Assembly: GCA_903632075.3 (NCBI GenBank)
Contig: CAHIKZ030005578.1
Location: 582,501-646,500 of the forward strand
DNA: 64,000 nucleotides
Origin: Acanthosepion pharaonis
Lineage: Eukaryota; Mollusca; Cephalopoda; Sepiida; Sepiidae
Reading direction: 5' to 3'
Each line of letters starts with the position of its first letter. Positions within the stretch are counted from its first letter, which is position 1. Made by a program: the position numbers and the translations under genes. Below, piece by piece: positions 12,730 to 24,645 of this stretch. The notes under the pieces were generated by a model. That model had not been told where the DNA came from, made no database searches, and saw only the letters and a program-made list of their open reading frames with translations.

Positions 12730-13029
12730 GATAGTTCAAAAAGCTTACAAAAATGTTTCTTAGATGAAACAAATGAGTAAATGACAGAATGTAACAAAAA
12801 TCTTACAAGCAACAATTAACCATAAGTAAGAGATGGGATTTATTTTATACATATATAAATGTTGGCTGTTATTCGATTTCGAACAATGCCATAGTTTGAT
12901 CCATCTTCAAATATTAGCAAAGCGGAAGCGGGTTCTTCGTTCTGCTAGAGTCTTAAATTCTCTTGCTCTGATGTGGTAACGTTGGACGTCTTTAGTAGCA
13001 GTTGTTACATTAATATTTTAGCAAACTTT

Positions 13030-13400
13030 CAAATGTCGTTTTAGTCTACTAACTGGTGCACATTCTTTTTTTTTACACTCTATGCAATTAGAAAGGTTTC
13101 ATTACGTGTAGTGAATGACTTCTCTGTGTATCATCTTTAATTATTTTTAGGCCTGCCTTGCATTTTGTAAGCAGACCCGACCACATTCATTACACGTTAG
13201 AACAGACTCTGCGACAACATTTTCATAGAAATTAACGTGAAGACCCAAACAAACATCTCTCTCTTGAATTTTTCATGCGCACCACGATTCTGTTCAAAGT
13301 CTCTCTAACCACTGTGTACTGCTTACATCGAGGTTGAACGATCTCGAGCGAGGTTTTGCTAGTCATTTGCTATGATGTTGACTTACTGCAATCTTTATAC
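13030..13400 (-). pseudogene. Possible retroelement C2H2-finger tail remnant
   Basis: The minus strand reads LTCNECGRVCLQNARQA and, in a second frame, CIECKKKECAPVSRLKRHLK, two degraded finger-like units. Some animal non-LTR reverse transcriptases end in such fingers. Stops and frame changes separate them, and no RT domain is adjacent, so this is tentative. Confidence 0.3.
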
Positions 13401-14886
13401 CTCAGTTTCGGCGTGTGTATACATACATACATAATAACTGTCCACTCGTATTTGAGGATATCCATTTACTAGGGCGGCTAGCCAATCCCTGTTGCAGACA
13501 TTTGCTCAGGCACATTTTGTGTTTACTCAACACCCACAGAGGCCACCTGTGGTTTATACTGCAACTATGCTGATCAGACCTTAGTTACAGTTTCTGGGAG
13601 AGAGCGTGATCAACATTTTTAAGAAGCCCACGGCCACGATGACTTGTGGCTTCGTGCTAGCACAGCTATCGACGGCCCACAAGAGTTCCGTCTATCCAAT
13701 TCTACTCACACAGGGTGGGTCAACCCGTGGTTAGAGTTTTCAAGCACCTTTCCAAAGGTGCCGCACGCTGGGAAGAATCTCGATCCAGCCCGATAACATC
13801 AGGAAGTCGCCTTCCTGACAAATCGACCATGGTGAGATTCGACCCAGGGTCTCATGGTCAGAAAGTGAACGTTCCACGCGCTCATACCTACCTACCTACC
13901 TACCTACCTACCTACATACATACATACATACATACATACATACATACATACATACATACATACAGCTAAATAGTTGTCAATAGGGTGAGATGGATGCTTC
14001 AAGTACAAACCCTAAAGGTGGAAGCGGAAAGTAAATTACAATTCAAAATCTTTTCAGATTTTATGCAGCTCAGCTGAAGTGAATTTAGTTGGTGAAATGT
14101 TTTATTAACGTCTATTTTTCTGAACAAAATAATTTAATCGTTGAATAAGTGTGGGTGCGTGAATATTTTGGTTAAATTACGAAAGGATATCCGACGAATT
14201 ACTTTAAATTAAACTGAATATAGTTATATAAGTAATGAACTTTGAGCTTTGTTATATAGAAGAATTGATACTGGTCTTAATTTCTGAGCTACTTCGATTT
14301 GCTTTTGCGTTTCTATATGAACCTGTATGCAGATTTGTTATATTTATGTGTAGGGGGGTACTCAGTTGATGACATTGCAAATAATATTATTATAAGTTGT
14401 TATAATTACAATGGTCTTTTGTTTGATTTTAGTATAATAATATTTCGTCTAAAAATTTCAGACAGAAAAACATTTTTTGTGTTAATTTTATTAAATTCAA
14501 GATGATCAGCTTTCGTGAAATAAACCATGAACATATCTGGAATTTTGCATTTAGCATTTCTTCTCTTTGCTTAGACACTCACATTTGAATCGTTTTGTAT
14601 GTATGATTTATTTAGATTTGATCTGAGATTTGATTCGTATTATGGAGCAATGCAGGTTCAAGTGCGATCATCTGATCTTCATATTTTCAAAGTATAAGTC
14701 GAATGAATTGTTTACTCGAATTGTCACAGGTCACGACAATCACACAATAAGAAGAGAACTATAACTTCAAACACATTTACCATATCTTAAATAAAATGAA
14801 TTGATAGGAATACAGACTAATAGTATGTTTTTTAAAAACATGATCAAATTTTGTTCGGATTAAAAGATGGATGAACTTTCAGGACT
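13401..14886. other. Unassigned DNA with (CCTA)n/(CATA)n array
   Basis: Array at 13886-13964. The block 13440-13880 is GC-balanced and looks like a decayed repeat, but I cannot name it. 14000-14880 shows nothing. Confidence 0.5.
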
Positions 14887-15086
14887 TACTGTATTTGTCG
14901 GCGCCAAGGACGCATTTTTTTTTCCTGAAAAATTTGCCGTGGGAAGGTCAAGGTTTTTGTAGGCCTGTGCCAACCCCAGAGGAAGGTTATCTATGCCAGA
15001 CGGTAAACTGAATTCCTGTATGTTATGCAATTTTTCGAGACTTATTTCAGAAAAAGAATGCTTCCTTGACGCCGACAAATACGGTA
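14887..15086. mobile_element. 200-bp TIR MITE
   Basis: Left end TACTGTATTTGTCGGCGCCA and right end the reverse complement of TACCGTATTTGTCGGCGTCA. The similarity continues for about 45 bp, including T-rich and CTGAAA parts. There is no coding content of its own, so it is non-autonomous. The 91-codon minus frame over it (14860-15135) is incidental. Confidence 0.75.
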
Positions 15087-15689
15087 TTTGATTTGATATT
15101 TTCTCGTTTTCTCTTAAACCAAACTCACGTGACATATTTTCTAAAGAATTGACGAATCTCAGTCATAATAGAAATGAAATAACTAAACTAAATAGAATAA
15201 AATAGAGTTGATTATGTAATCAACATTTATCAAAAGATGACGTGGTTATATATCGAAGAAGAATTATTTTGATATTATTTAATATACCGGAATCGAGAAG
15301 CAAACTAGGAAAGTTTTTTCTTTGCTGATTACACGCTCGGATTAGTGTTATTATCTCGTTAGTTACTTACTAACTTTCGTAGTCGCACTAAGTTCCTAAG
15401 AGATTGACCTCACGAGTGCCAATCTACTTTAGCAACCCTTTTATTGACAGGGTCTTGCGAGCTGTCGGACAATACGATGGTGAAGCCTTAAACCTTATAT
15501 TGCTTTTAGAGTATGTGATTTTTAAACTGTCTATAGTATAATTAAGCAATGCAATTTTTATCGTTACTTTCTTCATAATAAATGAATCAATTTCCAAGCT
15601 GGGCCTATCAAAGACGACATTAACGTGCCTAACGTGTACCGATTCTTTCAATTACTTCAACCTCTTGTGTTCTTCCCTATTATTCTGCA
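15087..15689. other. Unassigned AT-rich DNA
   Basis: No gene or repeat recognised; the 75-codon minus frame at 15424-15651 has no family signal. Confidence 0.5.
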
Positions 15690-15950
15690 TCAAAAAGCCA
15701 AGTTCAAATTCTAGTCGGGTTCGTTACATTCACTTACGTGCAAATACTCTTAATAAATGTATGAATCTATACCTTCTCCCAGCTATGGGTTAAACAGTTG
15801 GACTTGTATCCGGAAAAATCATTGTTATTCTCAAACAATTGTTAATGCACTCGCAAAAAAGTATTATTTTTACAATCCAAAATATGTTTCGTCTTTACAT
15901 AAGCTACAAAAGGTAAACTAGGAAAGTCGTAAAAAAATCAATCAATTAAA
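15690..15950 (+). mobile_element. 5'-truncated 5S/tRNA SINE
   Basis: Retains the box B region and tail (AGTCGGGTTCGTTACATTC, CCAGCTATGGGTTAAACAG, ACTTGTATC, TACAATCCAAAATATG) in the same order as the copies at 43256 and 48601. The 5S head is missing. Confidence 0.7.
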
Positions 15951-16439
15951 AATATTATTCTGAATTAGTTATACAAGAGCTGTTGAACGTTTCCCTCCAC
16001 ACATGATCAGTCATACTTAATTTCATCGTGTCGCATAGAACTACAACTTTTCGATCTTCCTCCAATCCTTAATTTTAGGAAGTGATTAATTTTACTTTTG
16101 TATTTTCTGCCACAACTGCAGGATGCACCAGATAATCGAGAGCAAATTATTATATAAATAAAAACAAAGATATCCCTCTACTGAAGCAAAAAAGTATATT
16201 TTCCAGAAAATCTATTGACATGTTCAACTTCAAATGTTCAAAGCAGAAAAAATGAAACGGCTTCGGTGCCGTCTGAGAAAGTGTGACTGCAGGTCCGAAA
16301 TTAAATGGTTCTCATTCATTTTGACATTAGTACACACACGGTGATGTAAGGCAGAGAGACCGTTTCAACTGCCCTGAATTCTTATATCTCCTCATGTGGA
16401 AGATCATGTGATTCTTGTAGGATAGTTACCATTTTGAAG
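15951..16439. other. Unassigned AT-rich DNA
   Basis: Nothing recognised. Confidence 0.5.
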
Positions 16440-17110
16440 AGTGTTTTCAATACTGATCATCTGTTCCTATGTGTCTGGATTTGCCACATGTGTTGTTCTA
16501 GATGGACCATTCTTACACATATTATGGGTAGTAGGAATCGAAACTCAGGTACTACCCAGTTGGGCAACTGAGCTTCATCTTCCTTTTCTCTTATGAATTG
16601 TACTGGATCTCTTTCTGAGTTCGCATAGCCCAGAAATGCTTGCAAGTCTTGCTGGATGGGGCCAGTCTATGAAGATACCGTCGATGTATCTCAGCTACAT
16701 ATTTGGCTTTAGTAGTATTCTTAAAGCCATTTCATTAACGTATTCCATGTATATGATTGCCATCAGTGGAGAGAACAATGAACCTATAGCCAAGCAGTCT
16801 TCCTGCTAATATATGTCAGAAACTAACTGGAGATCTGCACTGAATGTCAATACCTCCATAAGATTATCTCTTAGAATATTGATACATAAATACTTCCATA
16901 CGTCCATACCTCCATAAAATCAATATTTCTTAGAATATAGATATATCAGTACCTTCGTGCGCCAATATCTTCATAAGAATCCATATATCTTCAAATATTG
17001 ATACGTTCCCCAGGAGTAGGCATCCAGTTCCGTTTATCTCGAACTATAAATAAAACATCATCTGCGGAAATCTTGCTAAAGAAGCCCACAACGCCCAAAT
17101 TCACAATCAT
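16440..17110 (-). pseudogene. Penelope-like reverse transcriptase relic
   Basis: Minus-strand pieces read LFSPLMAIIYMEY, RYIDGIFIDWP (cf. the RT motif RYVDDTFV.W) and QFIREKEDEAQLP (cf. the PLE block before PFLDVLV), in the right order with frameshifts. The catalytic DD is degraded to DG. A degenerate roughly 60-bp tandem repeat (16845-17005, CTCCATAAGAT-like) interrupts it. Degraded sequence may continue to about 17500. Confidence 0.6.
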
Positions 17111-18239
17111 CTGTCCCCATAAAGTTGACAATGTTCTTTAAATATGATAGACTTAAGTGTTCATGAGTTGACTATATTTACAATGAAGCTACTCAACAGA
17201 TAATAATACTAGACAACTGACTACAGACTTTAATTAACAACTGTCTTTGTAAATATTGTGGGATTCGTACATATGTGGTAGCTTACTGTAACATTGAATC
17301 AACTATTTGTATTCATTCAACATAAAGTGACTTTTATATTTGTTCGTGATCTGTGACTGCTTCCGTTCAATTTTCAATACCGGCACTTTAACTTGCAATA
17401 GGTACGGTTCCCAATTAGTCTTACCAACTTTCTGATTATTTCAACTTGTCCATTAACATTGTTTCATTGCCTTTATAATGATAGCGGTATCGATCTGCAG
17501 AGTTTGGGTGTCATCAAGCTGTGTCTTAGGGATTTCCAAAAAGTCCCTTCAATTAAGGCTATCACATTTAGATATTAGGAATTTGCTTTATGTTTGTAGC
17601 AAAATTAAGACTGGTGTTTGCTGATGTTCACAACTGCATTTACGGGTTGATGATGGACCTTTTTGTATGTCATATATATGGGATCATCCTTCAATTACTT
17701 TAAATGATTTATTTGATGTGCATCATTGTGCCAATTGAATTGTGCATCATTGTCCAATGTTATTCACTCTAGGAACAATTTTATCTGGTTAGAGGGTTCA
17801 CTTTTGTATCTGAAGTTTCATTCAGAGATTATGATGGATTCTCGCGCCAATGAGAGTGCACTTTGATCTTTCCGCAAATGTTCATACTCTTCTGAAATTG
17901 ACCGATATTTTCATAGATAAACTTGATGGGATTAGATTAATCTCTCTGTATATAGCGGAGTTAGAGAATATTCGATGTTTCGACATTTGTACTTACTCTG
18001 TTGGAGATTTTTTGTGTCCATTCGTGTTTCACATCTGATTCGTACCGATACGATAAATTTTATCTTAATTTTCTTTTAGATATGGAATTATCATTATCAA
18101 ACTAGTGTCCTTATCTTGGTTGTTACCATGATAATGTTTTGGTCATTGTACTCTCTGGTCTTCTGGTGTAGTTGAAGAAGCTGACAAGCCATATTATGTT
18201 TAAAGTTGCAAGTTTCCTCCACCGATCTCTGCTCCAGGA
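17111..18239. other. Unassigned, perhaps decayed retroelement
   Basis: Could be the 5' part of the minus-strand Penelope-like relic, but no motif is clear enough to claim. Nothing else seen. Confidence 0.3.
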
Positions 18240-18330
18240 CACATGGCCTAGTGGATAAAAGCTTTCGTACAGTAGATCTAGTTACCTGTCGGTCATGAGT
18301 TCAATCTGTGGGTGTTATATATTATATACT
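18240..18330 (+). mobile_element. tRNA-like SINE fragment
   Basis: Box A-like TGGCCTAGTGGATAAAAGC and box B-like GGTCATGAGTTCAATC, 55 bp apart. This head differs from the other SINEs here, suggesting a third family. Confidence 0.5.
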
Positions 18331-18611
18331 CTGATTCAGAGTAGACAAATACAAAAACGAATGGAGAACAGAAGGAGATAAGCATGAAGAACCGAAATAT
18401 ACTCCCATGAATTGAATGAAGGGTTTGTTTCAAAATTCTCCGAGAGAAGGGCCCAAACAAAGAAAAAGGAAACTATTTATTATTTGGCATCTTTAGTATT
18501 TGCTATTAAGGAGAAAGGACCTGAAACTTCTTTGCAAATCAAGTAAATTTAATGAATTATGCAAAGAACAACACGGCTTTCCCGATTTGTAGCATTTAAA
18601 ATACAAAAAGG

Positions 18612-19203
18612 GCCCTACGAGATCCGATCAAAAAGTATCGGGAATGGTGCTATAAAGAGAAAACTAGAACATATATCAATTCGACATTTAATCTCCTTCG
18701 AAGTAGTCTCCTTCTGAAGCCACACACTTTATCTAGAAGTAAGCATCCCTGGAACTCCTGTTTTCGAATAGCGAGCAGCTGTCTCGTTGCATTCTCTTGG
18801 ATTTCCTCGACGTCGTGAAATCTTGTTACTTTCACGTGGGATTTGATTTCTGGAAAGAAGAAAAAAATCGCAAGGGGCGAGATCTGCTGCACAAGCTGTG
18901 CTGAACTGGCAGTTGCGTTGACATGGTGGCGTTGTCAGTCACCGGACGCATGCAATTCCGTCCTTTTCCGACGAACAGTATTCCGTAAACGCCGTAATTG
19001 TTTACTATCTGACCAAGTGGAGCATACTCATGATGAACAATATCCTTTTAATTCACATTGCTTCGACTCATTCGTGCTTTCTTAGGGCTCGTAGAGATTG
19101 AGGTCTTCCACTGCAAATACTGAGCTTTGTTTTCGGGGTGATAACTATAGACCCACGATTTGTCACCTGTTATGACCCTTTTTTAAACGCTTTCGTCTTC
19201 CTC
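18612..19203 (-). pseudogene. Mariner transposase relic
   Basis: Minus-strand blocks in order: TGDKSWVYSYHPENKAQYLQW, SPKKARMSRSNV, VHHEYAPLGQIVN, LAIFFFFPEIKSHVKVTRF, VEEIQENATRQLLAI. These correspond to mariner TGDESWVYGYDPETK, SPRPKKARQ, EYAPRGQTVN, CDFFLFPKLK and the C-terminal tail. Several frameshifts and stops; the DFF catalytic Asp is lost (AIFFF). The downstream end ends near GATCAAAAAGTATCGGGA. Confidence 0.85.
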
Positions 19204-19313
19204 GTATTTCAAGTAGTTCTTTGTGTCGTAGCCTATCAAATGTCTTTGTGTATGTTTCATAGATTGCTCAAATACATTTGATAGGTTACGATACAAAGAA
19301 CTACTTAAAATAC
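19204..19313. repeat. 40-bp-arm inverted repeat at the relic boundary
   Basis: Arms 19204-19243 and 19274-19313 match at 37 of 40 positions with a 30-bp loop. It abuts the broken 5' side of the mariner relic. Confidence 0.9.
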
Positions 19314-20092
19314 TAGAAAAGATCTAATTTACATGGGAAAGATATTTGAGTAATCCATAGCCTTTCTGGAAACAACCAACCAACATGTTGATAAAGAAAA
19401 AGTTCAGTAAATACACAAAAACAGAAAAGTAAAACAAAGTTGTCTTTTCTCAGCGGATTTATTTCACGTAAATACCGAAGTGAACCTAAGAGAACTAGAA
19501 GACCTACCAGGATTTAATTTTTCAGAACGTAAACTGAAAAACTATTATACAAGGTAGTAAAGGAAAAAGATAAGAAAAGAAAACAGTTTGCCAGCCTAAC
19601 TTAGGGGAGGTCAAAATCAATCTGACGCAAATATATATATATATATATATATATATGGGTAATGTAGTAAGAGCTGATGGAATATGTAATCATAGAAATC
19701 AGAAGGCGCATGAGAAAAGCTGCCTTACAGAAATTAAGCAGAGTATTGAGAGATAGGAAAAGAAGCAAAGAAAAGAGTTCCGAAATTCTATGGAGTACGT
19801 AATCTTCTAAACGGTCTTGAATGCTTGACAGTTTCCTCATAGATAAAGAAAAGGTTTGAAGTTATATGGTTCTACCATATTAACGTCGCCCTGTTGTCCC
19901 GATTATGATAAAACATTCATCTGGAACAACTAATTAGGTTTGTTTAGAACGATGCCAGGATGATACACACTTTTAAATTAAATGTTGATTTATTCTAAAG
20001 GCGCATAATTTCTTAAATAAAAGATATGTCCAATAGTGGGTAGCTTTTAATAAACGGAGTAAGCCCACTAACACACGTACGCACGCACGCAA

Positions 20093-20124
<32 letters not shown>

Positions 20125-20463
20125 ACACACACAAATAAACAGATCTTAAACGTTTCTTTTATAATCAGTGAATGAAACCCAAATGAAAACTAAAGACTTA
20201 TATGTAAATATCTGTGTTATATTTAAACGTGAAAAACATTAGAATCTAGTTATAAGAACTTATTTTACTTTAAGAAACAAAGCAAAAAAATGATGTCTGC
20301 CAATTGTTGGTTAAGAATCTTGAATGAATCATTCACAAACAATGAATAATTCACGATGTATTGTTTTCAGTTTATCATCAACTAAATTGAAAATACAAGG
20401 AAACATTTCTTTAAAGATATGATAAATAATCACGGAAACTTTAGTCATAATCATGATTATTTA
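19314..20463. other. Unassigned DNA with microsatellites
   Basis: (TA)n at 19629-19657, (CA)n at 20082-20133. No gene recognised. Confidence 0.5.
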
Positions 20464-20794
20464 TTTAACTGCATATTTATTTATTTTCGTCTACTGGCCT
20501 GAATATTCGATAAATAATATTAAAGAAAAATATGCAATCTCCGGTAGGATTCGAATATTCAGCCTTGCTTGATCAGCAAAATTTATTCGTAGCTGAGTCA
20601 GTTAAAATATGTCGGACCTAAAGACGGTTCCCTCTGCCCAGAAGAACGCAGCCGGAGATATTTTCCTTTAACAACATTTCTTGAACATTCAGGCCGGTAG
20701 ACGAAAATAAATAAATATACTGTTTAATAAGTAAACGGAACGTCTACTCAAATATGTGTATCCACTAAAAATTTAAAGTTTAAAGTGATAAAAA
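20464..20794. mobile_element. TIR element, truncated copy of 33622-33884
   Basis: Shares TATTTATTTTCGTCTACYGG, the internal GGATTCGAA stretch and the right terminus TTTAAAGTGATAAAAA with 33622-33884. The left terminal 60 bp are missing and the interior is about 100 bp longer. Confidence 0.75.
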
Positions 20795-21004
20795 GAAAAT
20801 GAAATAATTTGTTTTTGTATTTTTTCATTTTTAAAATGTTGGTATTTTAGCTTTTTTAAAAAAAAAATTCTTAAACACTTTAAAGGTGTTTTTATTATGC
20901 TACTAACTTTAACGAAGTTATAAAAAATTTATTTTGGGATTGTTTATAGATTTTTCAAGACGATGCAGTTGTTTTTTTCGGAACAGTGGTGAAAAAAGTT
21001 ACTC

Positions 21005-21440
21005 TGGGGCCTTGTAATTCGACCAACGAATACCATGGACAACGAGGAAGTGTTAAGGAAAAATCAGAACTACAAGGAAAGTGACAGATGAAATTTCTGG
21101 AATGCTTAAAGGTGATATTGAAGACATGAGAAGCAATGGGAAACAGTGGGTAACCTACTTAAAGAGTTTGCATGAATGAATAGCATAACATGTACAAAGA
21201 GAGATTTTAAAAGGTCAAAAATTACTTCGAACAACAGGAACTTGTGGAGGGTCATGATCGCCCACATCCCGAAAGGAAACAGCACATAAAAGAAGACTGT
21301 TTTATTTGAATTACAATCCTGCCTAACTGACAGGGTCAAAACTGTATCCTTCGGGTATCGCGACCAGGACTTCCCTTCTACATAGCGGGGTGGGATGGAT
21401 GGGAATGTCAGGTGGTAAATAGCCATTCACCTGCGCGGAA
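21005..21440 (+). pseudogene. LINE reverse-transcriptase C-terminus and 3' tail
   Basis: Plus-strand pieces read MDNEEVLRK (cf. the NEEVLRR motif after the RT domain) and, frameshifted, NNRNLWRVMIAHIPKG (cf. DRKLWRAMIAHVLKG at the C-terminus of the same non-LTR family). Intervening sequence is deleted or scrambled. The same family appears at 37386 and 38917. Confidence 0.6.
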
Positions 21441-23485
21441 ATGTAGACGATTAGACAGGAGACTTTTCACAAAAGTACATGCACGTGGAGATGTCTACAA
21501 TTGTGCATATGTATAGACATGTGTATGAGAGAAGGAGGACGTGCTTGTGAATAAACGAGAAAGTGTGTGTGTGAGTGTGTGTGTGTGTGTGTGTGTATTA
21601 ACATACACTCATACATTCATTTATTTGAATCCCATATAATGGTCTAATGTTTAATGATTTAGATTTCTAATCTATCCGTTCGATTTTCACTGTTCGTTTT
21701 ACAAACGTGGCTAATATTTAAAACTATACGTATATGCTTATCCCGTTAGAGATAGATATTTTCTGAATTAGGTTTGTATACGTTCGAATACAGATGGAGG
21801 TTTGTCTTCAACATTGATTATCATGGGTTGATTTCGCGAACAAAAGTCTAGGAGTGTTTTCCAAACATATTACAGGCACTCCTCTAAGTTTTTAATAACC
21901 CTAAGGTGGTTTCTAGTCGGAGTTACAATGTGCACATTATCAAGGATTCACGATGACTTAACATGGACGACAGCAGTAATGTCCTGTGGTATGTATTTTC
22001 TGAAGTGTTCATTCTCCGAGACACAAGGCTGAGATGATAGAAATGCACTATTTTTTTTAAGTTCTTAACTTAATTTCATAGACTCTTACTTTGTACGACA
22101 CAAGACAAGGGTTTCCGAAAGGGAATGTTGAGAAATTGCTGTTGGCGATAATATAATTATCTACAACATAAATAATGGCTGTCTGTATAGACCAAGATGT
22201 TTTAGACAAATGTCACCATATGAGAGGCTATCTACGTTTGTCTAATTTCGATAACCAATAGGAAAAAATCACTGTAAATACAAGAAATGTTAGAAGCTAA
22301 AAATGTAGTTTGAAAATAGGTGTTAGCATCATAAAAATCAAGGATCCAGAACATTTGTCTAAAAAACACTCGGCTAAAGAATTATGGTCTAATTATTAGA
22401 CTATAATTCTCTAGACAAATATATTAATACTAACACAATAGACTCTAATGAGTTAGTATTAATATACAAACAATGCATACCAATAAATGTTTATAATTCC
22501 TATGAAGCATTAGTAATTAATGTTACTATGAGTGACTTAAATATTATTCTGTAATGTAGTGAATACCAATAAAATTGATTATTTTGTACATGAATAAAGT
22601 ATAAATTTATTAAAAAATATTATTATAGACCAATGTCCTTAGACGAGTATTCCTTAAACAAATGTCCTTAGGTTTTCCTTTTAGACCGATATTTCTTTCG
22701 ACGAATGTTCCTAAATCCTAAAAATCAACTAAATCAATTGGAGTTTATAGAAGGTGTAGTTCGCAAATAGTAGCAATTGCCTTAAAGAATAAGTGACTAC
22801 GTATCGAACTCTCGAAAAAGGATTGGAGATTTGGGAAAATGGTATAAATATAAAATGATAGGGAGTAAAATTTTATATCTTTTTTTTTTTCTCTCTTGCA
22901 ATTTCTTGTTTTAGCTGAGACTCTGTCATGCCAATTAAATTAATTTCCCTTTTGTTCTCTGTAACACGTAACATAGTTCAACGTATTTCTCTCGCTCACT
23001 TTCCAAGTGATCTTTCGATTGCAAAAGAAAATGAATAAGAAGAAATTATGTTGACAGAAAAAGACGACTGTATAGTGAATAGGTTCTCGCTGTCAGAATA
23101 GGACTGGCCTAAACTTTGTAGAAAGAAATTAAGAAATACATTTAGCAATATCTAGCCATAAAGATACTTTATCGCAAACTTCGACTATCAACACACATTA
23201 TGAAGGCAATAAGCCTTTAAACAATAGGGTTTCTGCCTTCCACGCAACTATGAACGCTACTCGTTTACGTTTCTTCTAATACATTTTCTTGGGCCGTTTC
23301 GGGAAAATGCGAAAGATAATTTGAAACAAATCAAAAATTTTATACAAAAAAAAAAAAAAAAGCCTATGTAGAAAATCTACTCTTTTTTGTATAAAATTCT
23401 TTCATCCCCCCCCCCCTTAGTGAACGAAATAAAATGGAAGGAAAGTATATGATCTATATTCATAATTAGATTGGTGCTGATACCT
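21441..23485. other. Unassigned DNA with recurring motif and two palindromes
   Basis: A TAGACNAATGTCC-like motif recurs on both strands through 22185-22720. Palindromes at 22378-22410 (16-bp arms, 1-bp spacer, one mismatch) and 22420-22466 (15-bp perfect arms, 17-bp spacer). Poly(A) near 23345 and poly(C) near 23407. No gene. Confidence 0.6.
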
Positions 23486-23600
23486 CGGCGTGGTGTAATG
23501 GTTAGCAAACTTGTCTCACTAGAATGATTACAATTATGCCGCATATTTTCAGCCTTGTGCCATATCTAAGCTGTGCTTAGAAAATCCCCATAGTTAGGGG
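23486..23600 (+). mobile_element. tRNA-derived SINE
   Basis: GGCGTGGTGTAATGGTTAGC head and CATATCTAAGCTGTGCTTAG tail, same family as 944-1059; box B is eroded. Confidence 0.8.
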
Positions 23601-24489
23601 GGTATTTTAAATATAATTTTATTAGAATTTTTTATATATATATCTAGAATGATTTTAGGGGGAAAAATATGACAAACTATTTAAATGAAGAATTTGATAT
23701 TTTCAAGATATTATAAGAGTAATTTAAATCCCCTCAGTTCCATCGAAAACTAAAGTATCATATAACTATTAAGCTGAGTATTTATCCCTTCACTTAGATT
23801 TGTTAGTGGAATTAGTGTAAGTCATGAACAAAGAATGTTCAGTAATGATTTTCAAATACAGTGACGACTTCCCGGTGAATTTTCATTTTTTTTATTTTTA
23901 TTTACCCCACCCCATATATACATAGTTGAAAATATGATTTAAATCTCACAGAATGATCAAATAAGTAACGACTAGATTTTCCTCGTTGTCGTTATTTAAA
24001 TCTTTACGGTGACATTTTCCACTTGTTTTTCTTGAATTTCTCAATAAATGAACGAAGTCTTTTTATACTTCAGAAATATAAGTATATGGTAATCGCCTTA
24101 TGATAAATTTTTCATCAACTACATTATTTAAAATCAGTTAAACATTGAAGTATGTGTATCCATGCGCACACGTATATGGGAGTGCTTGAAACTTTTTTTT
24201 TTTCGTTATATTCTAATCGGAAATGTTATGTGGCACGATGGTTATCAACTCAACAAAAATGGTGAACACCATTCTAATTTCGATCGCATACGACTTTTGA
24301 AATAAGCCATGAATTCAAACTCTTGGTGCTCGGGTTTCATAACTATTCATCTTTAGACTGGTTGTATTATTGACAGTTCACAGGTAATAATACCATATAA
24401 TCCAGTACTCAATCAGTTAAGTGCCATACGCGATACACGCTTAGGCGATTATATCTCTTTCGATTTAATGACTGACTAGGCAAAGAATT
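23601..24489. other. Unassigned AT-rich DNA
   Basis: Nothing recognised. Confidence 0.5.
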
Positions 24490-24645
24490 TCTCGCAGTAG
24501 GTTGCCATTTCATTTTCTCCAATCGAGAAAATATGTATTCATACCTTTCCCAAGGATATTTGTGCATAAGTGAAAATTAATTCGAACTCGGCTCTCTGAT
24601 TTTTAATTTTGAGCCGTTATATCCATTACACCACACCAGGTGTCA
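24490..24645 (-). mobile_element. tRNA-derived SINE (second family)
   Basis: The minus strand reads GTGGTGTAATGGATATAACG, AGAGAGCCGAGTTCGAATTA, GGGAAAGGTATGAATAC and ATGGCAACC, colinear with 5823-5975. It retains a good box B (GAGTTCGAATT). Confidence 0.8.

Noticed and set aside
12588..12815. Lys-rich minus and Phe-rich plus open frames
   Set aside because: Direct translations of the (CTT)n microsatellite.
18843..19085. 80-codon plus-strand open frame
   Set aside because: Antisense shadow of the minus-strand mariner transposase relic.
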